DNA of 64,000 nt, taken from assembly GCA_937892915.1 (NCBI GenBank), contig CALBIC010000016.1:31266-95265 (forward strand), written 5' to 3'. Numbering within the stretch: the stretch's first letter is position 1; every line of letters begins with the position of its first letter. This DNA is from UBA5972 sp002430125 (GTDB lineage Bacteria; Pseudomonadota; Alphaproteobacteria; Rhodobacterales; Rhodobacteraceae). Under the pieces are notes generated by a model. The model was not told the DNA's origin, ran no database searches, and saw nothing but the letters and a program-made list of their open reading frames with translations. Positions 34,764 to 42,738 of this stretch are shown piece by piece. Position numbers and translations under genes: made by a program.

Positions 34764-35210
34764 ATGACCAAGAACACATACGAAAACCCGTTCGCAAAAA
34801 TGTTTGGCGACATGCCAGTTGACATGAACGCGTTTAACGACGTTTTCAAAAATTCAGCCGCCATGGGCGAAAAGTTTGCCAAAGTTGCTTTGGCTGCTGC
34901 TGAAAAGAACGCCGAGATTGCCAACAAATGGACAAAAGAAACGCTGGTTAAAGTTGCTGCTGCAACCAAAGCCCAGGCCGAGCCTGCTGACTATTCGAAA
35001 GTTGTCACCGACTTTACATCGACTTCGGTTGAAGCTGCTTCCGAGCATGTTGCTGCCTTCGCTGAAGTTGCGAAAAAAGTTCAGATGGACACAGTTGAAT
35101 TGCTGATGGCCGCTGGCAAAGAAGTTCAGGCTGAAACAACTGCCGCTGTTAAAAAAGCAACGACAGAAGCCACAGACGCCGTGAAAAAAGCTACAGCGAA
35201 AGCTGCATAA
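34764..35210 (+). CDS. phaP: Phasin (PHB granule-associated protein)
   Basis: This encodes a 148-residue phasin, which coats PHB granules. The protein is almost wholly helical and rich in Ala, Lys, Glu and Val, with the family start NPFAKMFGDMPVDMNAFNDVFKNSAAMGEKF and an Ala/Lys-rich tail (KKATTEATDAVKKATAKAA). TGGAGA lies upstream. It is preceded by a double PhaR-type operator and followed by a strong terminator, so it forms its own transcript repressed by PhaR when no granules are present. Confidence 0.92.
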   Translation: MTKNTYENPFAKMFGDMPVDMNAFNDVFKNSAAMGEKFAKVALAAAEKNAEIANKWTKETLVKVAAATKAQAEPADYSKVVTDFTSTSVEAASEHVAAFAEVAKKVQMDTVELLMAAGKEVQAETTAAVKKATTEATDAVKKATAKAA

Positions 35211-35239
35211 TCACCATTTCCTCCCGATTGGTGATTTAG

Positions 35240-35273
35240 AGAGCGGGTTCTGATGAGCCCGCTCTTTTTTTTT
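35240..35273 (+). terminator. Intrinsic terminator of phaP
   Basis: The 8-bp stem AGAGCGGG / CCCGCTCT with a 10-nt loop (35240-35265) is followed by a run of eight more T residues to 35273. It ends the phaP transcript 30 bp after the stop and separates it from phaR. Confidence 0.92.
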
Positions 35274-35279
35274 GTTTCA

Positions 35280-35310
35280 TGCTGCGCTAGCATTGCTGCG
35301 GCGCAACATG
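35280..35310 (+). promoter_or_regulatory. Possible second PhaR-type site upstream of phaR
   Basis: The stretch TGCTGCGCTAGCATTGC, followed by TGCGGCGCAACA, contains repeated TGC/GCA half-sites and an inverted TTGC...GCAA. It resembles, but is much weaker than, the phaP operator. Autoregulation by PhaR is known in related bacteria. Confidence 0.3.
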
Positions 35311-35323
35311 AAAGGGCCACCGC

Positions 35324-35866
35324 ATGACCGACGCAATCAAGACGCTTTTAATCAAGCGCTATGCCAGCAGGCGGCTCTATAACACTGAGACCAGCGATTA
35401 TGTGACGCTGGAAGATATCGCAGGCTTCATCCGTGGCGGGCGCGATGTGCAGATCATTGATCTGAAAACCGGTGATGATCTGACCCGGCAATATCTTTTG
35501 CAAATCATCACCGAACACGAAAGCCGCGGCGAGAATGTCTTGCCGATCAATGTTTTGACCGATCTTGTGCGTAGCTATGCAGATCAGGCGCAAAGCTTCG
35601 TGCCGGATTTTCTGGCGCAAAGCTTTGACATGATCAAAGAACAACAACAGGGCTTGATCGATAACTTTCAAAAAGTCCTACCCAGCCCGGTCAATGCAAT
35701 GGGCGGGATCGAGGAATGGCAGCGCAAGCAACAGGAATTTCTGGAAGCGATGATGGGTGGTTGGGGTAAAAAGCCCGTGCCGCAGAAACCGGAACCTAAC
35801 GCGGAAGACCTTGAAGCGATAAAACGACAATTGGCGGAATTGCAGGCAAAACTTTCGGGGCTTTAG
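35324..35866 (+). CDS. phaR: PHB synthesis repressor PhaR
   Basis: This encodes a 180-residue PhaR-type regulator that binds both PHB granules and DNA. The DNA-binding N-terminal domain is distinctive (LLIKRYASRRLYNTETSDYVTLEDIAGFIRGGRDVQIID), followed by the PHB-accumulation region (DLTRQYLLQIITEHES...LPINVLTDLVRSY). The C-terminal third has a helical, Gln/Glu-rich tail ending in a short coiled coil. It sits downstream of phaC and phaP and would repress phaP through the double operator at 34673-34724. Confidence 0.94.
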   Translation: MTDAIKTLLIKRYASRRLYNTETSDYVTLEDIAGFIRGGRDVQIIDLKTGDDLTRQYLLQIITEHESRGENVLPINVLTDLVRSYADQAQSFVPDFLAQSFDMIKEQQQGLIDNFQKVLPSPVNAMGGIEEWQRKQQEFLEAMMGGWGKKPVPQKPEPNAEDLEAIKRQLAELQAKLSGL

Positions 35867-35879
35867 CAGGGGTAGTTTG

Positions 35880-37184
35880 ATGAGCGAATTCGGTACGCCT
35901 TATTGGTGGGAAGACGGCGCGCAATTGCCCGATCTGCCAGAAAAACCGCCGGCCAAGGCCGAGGTTCTGATCATCGGCGGGGGCTATACCGGCCTGAGTG
36001 CGGCGATTACCGCCAAACGCGCCGGTGCCAACGTGGTTGTCATAGATGCGATTGTTCCGGGCAAAGGTGCCTCGACGCGCAACGGCGGTATGTGTGGCGC
36101 GCATGCACGTGTGGCGGTTGGCGCGCTTGAGAAATCTTTTGGTCGGGACACCGCGATTGCGCTGTTGAACGAAGCCCCCAAAGCATTTGCCTATACGCGC
36201 GGCTTTATTCAGGATGAGGGCATCGCCTGTGACTTTGAACAAAACGGGCGGGTGGTTTTGGCAAACACCAGGAAACAATACCAAGGGCTAACGGCCTTGG
36301 CCAAAACGCTGCATGACTTAGCGGGCTATGACATGCGTGATGTGCCCAAGGCCGATCTTGGCGCGCATACATCGTCAAACGCCTATCAGGGCGCAGTTTT
36401 TTATCCCGATCACGGTGGCTTGCAGCCACGGAAGTTTCACGACGGCATGATGGCGATTGCGCTGCGCGAAGGGATCACCGTGGTGCAGAACTGTCCGGTT
36501 CTGGCTGTGCAGGGCCGCGAAGGCGCGTTTCAGGTTGAAACGGCGCAAGGCACTGTGGCGGCGGATAAAGTGATTTTCGCGACCAACGGCTATACACGAA
36601 AACCCTTTAACTGGCTGGCAAAACGGGTGTTTCCGTTGCCAAGCTTCATCATTGCCACCGAACAATTGCCGCCCGAGCTGATCGCGCGACTGGCACCGGG
36701 GCGACGGATGATGGTCGAAGCACGGATCAAACATTCCTATTACCGCGTCTCGCCTGATGGCACCCGGATCATTTTTGGCGGTCGGGCCGGGATGGTGCCT
36801 TACGGGCCGGAATTTGCTGCCAGACGGCTGCGCGCGACGATGCTGAATGTCTGGCCCGAGCTTGAGAAGGTCAAGATCACCCATTCGTGGCGCGGCTATA
36901 CCGGGTTCACTTTTGAACAAGTGCCGCATGTAGGCCTGCACAAGGGCGCGCATTTTGCACTGGGTTATTCCGGCAGCGGCGTGGCTTTGGCGCCGTATCT
37001 GGGGATGAAAGCCGCCTATCAGGCGCTTGGTGACGTGCGCGGCGAAACCGCTTATTCCCGATCGACGCCGACGACACGGATTTTCTATCAGGGCGGCTAT
37101 CCGAAATTTCTGATCCCGGCGGAGTTGTGGTATCGACAGGTGGTTGACCGCTTTGAGGCTTGGCAGGCTGCCCGTGACCAATAG
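35880..37184 (+). CDS. FAD-dependent amine oxidoreductase (PuuB/OrdL-like)
   Basis: This encodes a 434-residue DAO-family flavoprotein. The N-terminus shows the PuuB-like aromatic start GTPYWWEDG and the FAD motif EVLIIGGGYTGLSAAITAKRAGANVVVIDA, then GASTRNGGMCG. The C-terminus has WRGYTGFTFEQVPHVGLHKGAHFALGYSGSGVALAPYLG, where the flavin is closed. Relatives oxidise gamma-glutamylputrescine or N-methylated amino acids. The ATG at 35880 follows AGGGG; a TTG at 35877 is in frame but less likely. It lies just upstream of a LysR gene. The glutamine-synthetase-like and amidotransferase genes at 39.5-41.6 kb would fit a polyamine pathway with it. Confidence 0.87.
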   Translation: MSEFGTPYWWEDGAQLPDLPEKPPAKAEVLIIGGGYTGLSAAITAKRAGANVVVIDAIVPGKGASTRNGGMCGAHARVAVGALEKSFGRDTAIALLNEAPKAFAYTRGFIQDEGIACDFEQNGRVVLANTRKQYQGLTALAKTLHDLAGYDMRDVPKADLGAHTSSNAYQGAVFYPDHGGLQPRKFHDGMMAIALREGITVVQNCPVLAVQGREGAFQVETAQGTVAADKVIFATNGYTRKPFNWLAKRVFPLPSFIIATEQLPPELIARLAPGRRMMVEARIKHSYYRVSPDGTRIIFGGRAGMVPYGPEFAARRLRATMLNVWPELEKVKITHSWRGYTGFTFEQVPHVGLHKGAHFALGYSGSGVALAPYLGMKAAYQALGDVRGETAYSRSTPTTRIFYQGGYPKFLIPAELWYRQVVDRFEAWQAARDQ

Positions 37185-37232
37185 GCCGCTGCGGGCTAAT
37201 TACGCCGGGGCAGGTTCGAAACCGGAGGGCAC

Positions 37233-38198
37233 ATGCCTGAAACCCATACCCGCATGACCCTTTGGGGGATCGAGATTTTTCTGGCTGCGATTGAAGAAGG
37301 ATCAATTTCGGCTGCCGCAAAACGTCTGGAGGCCAGTGTTTCGGCGGTCAGTCAGCAGATAACCAATCTGGAAACCGCCGTTGGTGCCCGCCTGATCGAC
37401 CGCGCAGTGCGGCCTTTGGCGTTAACCCCGGCCGGTAATTTGTTTCGCAGACGCGCACGGGTGATCCTGAACGAGGCTTTGCAGGCACGCAACGAACTGG
37501 CGCTGCAAGACCTCAGCCAATTGACGCGTCTGCGGTTGGGGATGATCGAGGATCTGGACAGCGAAGTCACCCCGCGGCTGCTGTCGGATATGGCCGAGGA
37601 GCTAACGTCCTGCCATTTCGTGCTGGAAACCGGGGCCAGTTACCGGCTTGCGGATATGCTGGACAGCCGGACGCTCGACGTGATTGTAGCCGCCGATTTT
37701 GATCTTGCGACCGACTGGATGGAGGTGCATCCGCTGTTGAATGATCCTTATCTGGTGGTCGCGCCGCCCGGTGTCATCGATGAAACCGGTGATGTGCTGG
37801 CGCAATTGTTGGACCTTGCTTTCATCCGCTATTCCGGCCGGCAAATGATGGGGCGTCAGATCGAAACGCATTTGCACAAGCTTGGCCTGTCAATTCCGCA
37901 TCGGTTCGAATTTGATAGCTATCACGCGATATTGGCGATGGTCGCCAGCGGGGCTGGTTGGGCAATAACGACGCCACTTGGTTATCGGCGCGCGCATCGT
38001 TTTCGCGATGATGTGGCGGTCATGCCCTTGCCGTTCGAAGGTTTTTCCCGGCGGATTTCGCTGTTTGCCCGCAACAAGGCGATGGACAGGATGCCGGCCG
38101 ACATTGCTGCCCGTCTGCGTCCATTATTGCAAAACATGGTCGTCAGCCCGTCGATTGCGCGCCTGCCTTGGTTGGCAGATGTGCTGAAAGTGCTTTAA
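37233..38198 (+). CDS. LysR-family transcriptional regulator
   Basis: This encodes a 321-residue LysR protein. Winged helix-turn-helix: GIEIFLAAIEEGSISAAAKRLEASVSAVSQQITNLETAVGARLIDR; an effector-binding domain follows. GGAGGG precedes the ATG. It ends by overlapping the convergent aminotransferase gene by 4 nt. It probably regulates the neighbouring FAD oxidase and/or the minus-strand amine-metabolism genes. Confidence 0.9.
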   Translation: MPETHTRMTLWGIEIFLAAIEEGSISAAAKRLEASVSAVSQQITNLETAVGARLIDRAVRPLALTPAGNLFRRRARVILNEALQARNELALQDLSQLTRLRLGMIEDLDSEVTPRLLSDMAEELTSCHFVLETGASYRLADMLDSRTLDVIVAADFDLATDWMEVHPLLNDPYLVVAPPGVIDETGDVLAQLLDLAFIRYSGRQMMGRQIETHLHKLGLSIPHRFEFDSYHAILAMVASGAGWAITTPLGYRRAHRFRDDVAVMPLPFEGFSRRISLFARNKAMDRMPADIAARLRPLLQNMVVSPSIARLPWLADVLKVL

Positions 38199-39376
38199 GT
38201 TTTTACTTCTGCTATCGAGGCAAGGATGCCACTGATGATCGCGTCAAGTTGGATGCGTGTCAGGCGTGCTGGCAGGCGCATGTCGCAGGCGCGCATCAGC
38301 ATGGCGCGGGTTTTCGGCAAGTCGGGGATATTGCCGATGAATTTCCAATTCCAGAAGGCGCGTGCATTGTCATTGTGCAGACCAAAGATCGAGATCGGGG
38401 CGCCGTGGTTTTTGGAAACTTCCATCAATTTCCGGGCCTCGACCTCTGAAAACCCGACCAGATTAAACTGGATAGAATCCGGTGCGCGGGTTTCGGGCGG
38501 CAGGGGCTGTGGCACGTCGATATGTGGCGACGCGCCAAGCTGGGCGACGACATAATCGTGATTGGCCAGACCATCGCGGACCCGCCGGTCGATCTCGGCA
38601 AATTGCGGTCGAATGATCGCCGCTGACAGGTTGTTCATTCTGAGATTGTATAGCGGCAGACTGTTTTGATATTCCGAAAAGCCATTGATATTCAGGCCGT
38701 GCTTTTGCCAGTTATGTTCGTAAGCACCCGACATAATTACCGCACGCGCGATCACGTCTTCATTATCGGTGATTAAAACGCCGCCTTCGCCGCCATTGAC
38801 CAATTTGTAGGACTGAAACGAGAAACAGCCGATTTTGCCGATAGTGCCGATTTTCTGTTCGCCCCAGAGGGTGCCAAGCGAATGCGCGGCATCCTCAACA
38901 ACCGGAATGCCGCGAGCTGTGCACAAGGCCATGATCGCGTCCATGTCAGATGTGTGGCCGCGCATATGCGAGATGACCACGGCACGGATTTGCGGCGTCA
39001 GTTTTGCCTCAAAATCCGCCAGATCGATGCGGTAATTGTCGCTAACCTCGACCAGTATTGGCAGCGCCCCGGCATGGATCACCGCCGAAGGCACGGCGGC
39101 GAAGGTGAAGGCCGGGATCAGGACATGATCGCCGGGACAGATGCCAAGTGCCTTGAGCGACAGGAAAATCGCCGAGGAACATGAATTTAACGCCAGTGCG
39201 TATTTCACACCCATCAGGGCGGCGAATTCGGTTTCAAGTCGCGCCACCGGCGAAAGGCTGCCGTCAGGTGTTGTGTAGCGGAACAAATCGCCGGAATTAA
39301 GCAACGCCGTTACTTCGGCAATGGCGCTTTCAGGGATCGGCTCGGCGTCATAGACACTTGCGGTTGGTTTGCTCAT
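38195..39376 (-). CDS. DegT/DnrJ/EryC1/StrS-family PLP aminotransferase
   Basis: This encodes a 393-residue fold-type I PLP enzyme of the DegT/StrS family, classically making amino sugars. The PLP lysine is K191 (FSFQSYKLVNGGEGG), with ALNSCSSAIFLSLKALG and EDAAHSLG as further cofactor-site segments. No sugar-nucleotide genes are nearby, so the substrate may be a keto compound other than a nucleotide sugar. It faces a LysR gene and is 142 bp downstream of the glutamine-synthetase-like gene, with a hairpin between. Confidence 0.88.
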   Translation of the reverse strand: MSKPTASVYDAEPIPESAIAEVTALLNSGDLFRYTTPDGSLSPVARLETEFAALMGVKYALALNSCSSAIFLSLKALGICPGDHVLIPAFTFAAVPSAVIHAGALPILVEVSDNYRIDLADFEAKLTPQIRAVVISHMRGHTSDMDAIMALCTARGIPVVEDAAHSLGTLWGEQKIGTIGKIGCFSFQSYKLVNGGEGGVLITDNEDVIARAVIMSGAYEHNWQKHGLNINGFSEYQNSLPLYNLRMNNLSAAIIRPQFAEIDRRVRDGLANHDYVVAQLGASPHIDVPQPLPPETRAPDSIQFNLVGFSEVEARKLMEVSKNHGAPISIFGLHNDNARAFWNWKFIGNIPDLPKTRAMLMRACDMRLPARLTRIQLDAIISGILASIAEVKT

Positions 39377-39447
39377 GTTTCGTATTTTCCGAAATGCTGC
39401 TTCGGAAAAACAATAAAGCAGGCTTGTCGGTTAATCCACCGCAATCG

Positions 39448-39480
39448 CGGCGCAAAGGCGCTATTGGCACCTTTGCGCCG
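39448..39480. other. Strong hairpin between the glutamine-synthetase-like and DegT genes
   Basis: A perfect 11-bp stem CGGCGCAAAGG / CCTTTGCGCCG with an 11-nt loop lies downstream of the ligase gene. No T run follows in the minus direction, so it may be an mRNA 3' stabiliser or a rho-assisted end rather than an intrinsic terminator. Confidence 0.7.
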
Positions 39481-39518
39481 AAAGCTGCAAACCTGTTGCT
39501 TGGCTTTTTGCGAGGCGT

Positions 39519-40886
39519 TCAGACGTTGATCAGCAGGTGTTCGCGTTCCCACGGGCTGATAACTTGCAGGAATTCTTCCTGTTCGGCCCATTTGATTGCG
39601 GAATAAACCTTGCAGAAATCCGGCGACAGCGCGGATTGCAGCGCTTTTGATTCGTCAAACAACAGCAAAGCTTCGCGCAGGGAAGACGGCAAAGCATCGT
39701 CGATTATGTATGAATTTCCCATGAACTGGTCGCGTGGCTTTTGGGCGTCTTTCAGACCCAAAAGCCCGCAGGCCAAGCTGGCGGCAAGGCCGAGGTAAGG
39801 ATTGCAATCCATCCCTGCAAGCCGGTTTTCGATGCGCCGACCTTCGGAATTGGATATTGGCACCCGCAGACCGGTGGTGCGGTTATCGCGCCCCCATTCA
39901 AGGTTCACCGGTGCCGCGAAATCCGGCACGTAACGGCGATAGGAATTCACATATGGGGCGATCACCGCGATGGCCGCCGGCAGATGGTTCTGTAACCCGG
40001 CGATGAAGTGAAAAAACGCGTCTGATTCTGAACCATCGGGGTTGGAAAAGATGTTCTTGCCGGTTTTGATATCGACCACCGAATGATGGATATGCATGGC
40101 CGAGCCGGGCTGGTCCTGCATCGGTTTGGCCATGAATGTGGCGTAACAATTGTTGCGCAGGGCGGCTTCGCGGATCAGGCGCTTGAAGTAAAAAACCTGA
40201 TCGGCCAGTTCAATCGGATTGCCGTGTGGCAGGTTAATCTCGATCTGTCCGGCGCCGCCTTCATGGATGATGGTGTCGATCTCAAGGCCCATTGCCTCGG
40301 CGAAATCATAGATGTCGTCGATAATCGGGCCGTATTCGTCAACCGCACTCATCGAATACGCCTGACTTGCGGCAACCCGGCGACCAGAACGACCAATCGG
40401 CGGGACGATGGGTTGTGACGGGTCAGTGTTTTGGGCCACGATATAAAATTCAAGCTCGGGGGCGACAATCGGTTTGAACCCCATTTCGGCAAATTTATCA
40501 ACCACATAGCGCAAGACGTTGCGGGGCGCAAACGGCACCGGCCGGCCACTTTGATCGCAGACATTGTGGATGATCTGCAATGTTGTATCGGCCGCCCAGG
40601 GCGACGCCATTGCTGTGCTGAAATCTGGCGTTAAAACCATGTCGGGATCGGTGAAGCGATCCTCGCCGCCAAAATCCGCCCAGCCACCGGTGATGGTCTG
40701 ATAAAAGATCGAATCCGGCAGAAACATTTGTTCGGTGCGGGCGAATTTGGCCGCAGGCATAGCCTTGCCGCGGGCAATGCCGGGCATGTCGGCGACGATA
40801 CATTCAACTTCTTCCAGCCGCTTGTCGCTTAGGAAATCCTGGGCTGCCTTTGGCAGTTCGTTGACCCAGTTTGTAGGGGTAACCAT
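39519..40886 (-). CDS. Glutamine-synthetase-family ligase (GlnA/PuuA-like)
   Basis: This encodes a 455-residue member of the glutamine synthetase family. The catalytic region includes HEGGAGQIEINLPHGNP and ATFMAKPMQDQPGSAMHIHHSV, and the ATP/phosphate loop NLEWGRDNRTTGLRVP. The length and divergence fit non-canonical members such as gamma-glutamylpolyamine synthetase (PuuA), rather than housekeeping GlnA. The start at 40886 (MVTPTNWVNELP) has GAGGAC upstream. It is coupled 11 bp after a class I amidotransferase gene, which would match PuuD removing the gamma-glutamyl group. Substrate not proven. Confidence 0.88.
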   Translation of the reverse strand: MVTPTNWVNELPKAAQDFLSDKRLEEVECIVADMPGIARGKAMPAAKFARTEQMFLPDSIFYQTITGGWADFGGEDRFTDPDMVLTPDFSTAMASPWAADTTLQIIHNVCDQSGRPVPFAPRNVLRYVVDKFAEMGFKPIVAPELEFYIVAQNTDPSQPIVPPIGRSGRRVAASQAYSMSAVDEYGPIIDDIYDFAEAMGLEIDTIIHEGGAGQIEINLPHGNPIELADQVFYFKRLIREAALRNNCYATFMAKPMQDQPGSAMHIHHSVVDIKTGKNIFSNPDGSESDAFFHFIAGLQNHLPAAIAVIAPYVNSYRRYVPDFAAPVNLEWGRDNRTTGLRVPISNSEGRRIENRLAGMDCNPYLGLAASLACGLLGLKDAQKPRDQFMGNSYIIDDALPSSLREALLLFDESKALQSALSPDFCKVYSAIKWAEQEEFLQVISPWEREHLLINV

Positions 40887-40897
40887 AATATCCGTCC

Positions 40898-41581
40898 TCA
40901 GCCGCGTGGCTGTTTGAAAAATTCGGCCATGCGTTCGGCCATCCATGAATTCGATAAAGGTGTATCAAGTTTGCTTTGGGCGGCATTCAGCAGGTCATCA
41001 TCCACAACGCCGCGCCCGCGTTTGGCGATCAGACCGCCGATGAAACCGCCGCCATATTCAGGATGCGCCTGAATTGACAGAGCTTTGTTGCCATAAGCCA
41101 GAATTGCATTTTCACAAAAAGCTGACGAGGCCAGAACAGTAGCATCAGCGGGCCGCTGGGTGACTTGATCCTGATGCCAGGCATTAAGCGTGATATCCGC
41201 GCCGTCTTTTAACTGATAATCCGTGGCACCAACTGACCAGCCGCCCTGAAATTTCTCGACCTTACCGCCAAGGGCCTGAGCCAGAATTTGGTGGCCGAAA
41301 CATATGCCGACGATGGGAACATTGGCGGCATAGGCGGCGCGCAGGAAATCTTCTAGGGGTGGAATCCATGCGTGATCTTCATAGGCCCCAAAGCGGGAAC
41401 CGGTGATCAGCCAGCCGTCAGCCTGATGAATGTCTGCAGGAAATTCGTTGTCAACGACGCTGTAAACCTGAAAATCAAAGTCAAATCCGCCAAGCAGATT
41501 TTTAAACATCTCGCCGTAGTCACCGAAATCAGCAACCAACCCCTCGGGCGAGTGGCCAGTTTGCAGAATACCGATTTTCAT
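40898..41581 (-). CDS. Class I glutamine amidotransferase (PuuD/GuaA-like domain)
   Basis: This encodes a 227-residue class I amidotransferase-fold hydrolase. The nucleophile elbow is VGICFGHQILAQALGG with the active Cys, and the His-Glu pair lies in IQAHPEYGGGF. Free-standing members hydrolyse gamma-glutamyl amides or supply ammonia. Followed directly by the glutamine-synthetase-like gene, it would form a gamma-glutamyl addition/removal pair. Start: ATG at 41581. Confidence 0.87.
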   Translation of the reverse strand: MKIGILQTGHSPEGLVADFGDYGEMFKNLLGGFDFDFQVYSVVDNEFPADIHQADGWLITGSRFGAYEDHAWIPPLEDFLRAAYAANVPIVGICFGHQILAQALGGKVEKFQGGWSVGATDYQLKDGADITLNAWHQDQVTQRPADATVLASSAFCENAILAYGNKALSIQAHPEYGGGFIGGLIAKRGRGVVDDDLLNAAQSKLDTPLSNSWMAERMAEFFKQPRG

Positions 41582-41710
41582 CAATCACCTGTTTATGGTT
41601 ACGCGCGGCAAGCTATCAGAAGGCCCTGTATATCCGCAAGCCCCCAGAAGGTTGGATTAATTCGAGCTGGAAAATCAAACTGTCACCTCAGGTTTTGAGG
41701 CCCTGGTGAT

Positions 41711-41736
41711 AAAAAAGCCTTCCCCGCGGGGAAGGC
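41711..41736 (-). terminator. Intrinsic terminator after the binding-protein gene
   Basis: On the minus strand GCCTTCCCCGCGGGGAAGGC (41717-41736) folds into an 8-bp GC-rich stem with a 4-nt loop, followed by six T residues (41711-41716). It lies 25 bp after the stop at 41761 and so ends that gene's transcript, insulating the amidotransferase operon. Confidence 0.92.
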
Positions 41737-41760
41737 CAGTTGGTCCAGGATTTGGTTAGT

Positions 41761-42513
41761 CTATTGAGCGATCTGGCCGCGGTAATTCGGGTCACGCCCG
41801 TTAAACCAAGGGCCAATCAGCGCATCAAGTGTTCCGTCGGCTTTGAGGTCGGCGATCGCGAAATTGAGCGCGGATTTCAGGTCGCTATCTGATTTGCGGA
41901 TACCCATTCCGATGCCACCACCAATTACGCCTCCGGTGGCAACAAAGGCGAAAACTCCGGGATTGGCTGCGATGATTTCTTCCAGATAAGCCTGATCACC
42001 GACAATCGCCGTTACTTCGTTATTGATCAGGGCCTGCACCGCATTTTCCGGTGCCGAATAAGTCATCAGAGGCCAGCCCTGATTAGTGATGTAGTTGGTT
42101 TGCAGCGTTTCGACCTGCGCGCCAACGACCGCAGCGCTGTCAGGATAAAGCCCGCCGGTCATTACCATGATGGCCCTTGGGTCGGCTGGAAAGTATTCTT
42201 CGGTGAAATCAATGGTCTCAAGGCGTTCAACGGTGATTTGCATCCCGGTCATGATCACTTCGAATTCGTTTTCGCCAAGGGCCATTACCATGTCTTCCCA
42301 AGGCGCAAGCGCCCAGTCGCATTCCAGATTGGCGCGCTGACACATCAAAGTGGCGAGTTCTGCTTCGAAACACTGCAAAACACCTTCGTCGTCGAGATAG
42401 TTATAGGGTTCAAAATCGGCAACAGAGCCAAGGCGAACGATAGAAGCAGGTGCGGCGCTGCCTATCAGGAGGGCTGCTGCGACGGCAAACGAAAAGGTTT
42501 TCACTTTATTCAT
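41761..42513 (-). CDS. Amino-acid-type ABC transporter substrate-binding protein (orphan)
   Basis: This encodes a 250-residue SBP_bac_3-type periplasmic binding protein. A Sec signal peptide is seen at the N-terminus (KTFSFAVAAALLIGSAAPA). The body starts IVRLGSVADFEPYNYLDDEGVLQCFEAELATLMCQR, the usual amino-acid/polar-solute pattern, and includes MTGMQITVERLETIDFTEEYF. No permease or ATPase genes adjoin it. It is bounded by its own terminator, so it is an orphan binding protein; its ligand may relate to the amine genes next to it. Confidence 0.88.
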   Translation of the reverse strand: MNKVKTFSFAVAAALLIGSAAPASIVRLGSVADFEPYNYLDDEGVLQCFEAELATLMCQRANLECDWALAPWEDMVMALGENEFEVIMTGMQITVERLETIDFTEEYFPADPRAIMVMTGGLYPDSAAVVGAQVETLQTNYITNQGWPLMTYSAPENAVQALINNEVTAIVGDQAYLEEIIAANPGVFAFVATGGVIGGGIGMGIRKSDSDLKSALNFAIADLKADGTLDALIGPWFNGRDPNYRGQIAQ

Positions 42514-42738
42514 TAGGATTCTCCCGGGTAGTCAGTACAAGGGCGTTACTACGGAACGGGATTGCACCGTTACTTTGCTAATTAGACCTCGGTTTGCTGC
42601 GATTTCAGGGCCACGTTAAGGTTTCTTTTTGACCTGTCAGGCGCCTTTAGCTGGCAATTCTGTAGCAGCGGATTGTCATTCCGTCAGGGTTGCGATACTC
42701 GGAATTGACTAATGTTCGCAGAGATTAAGGAACAAATC

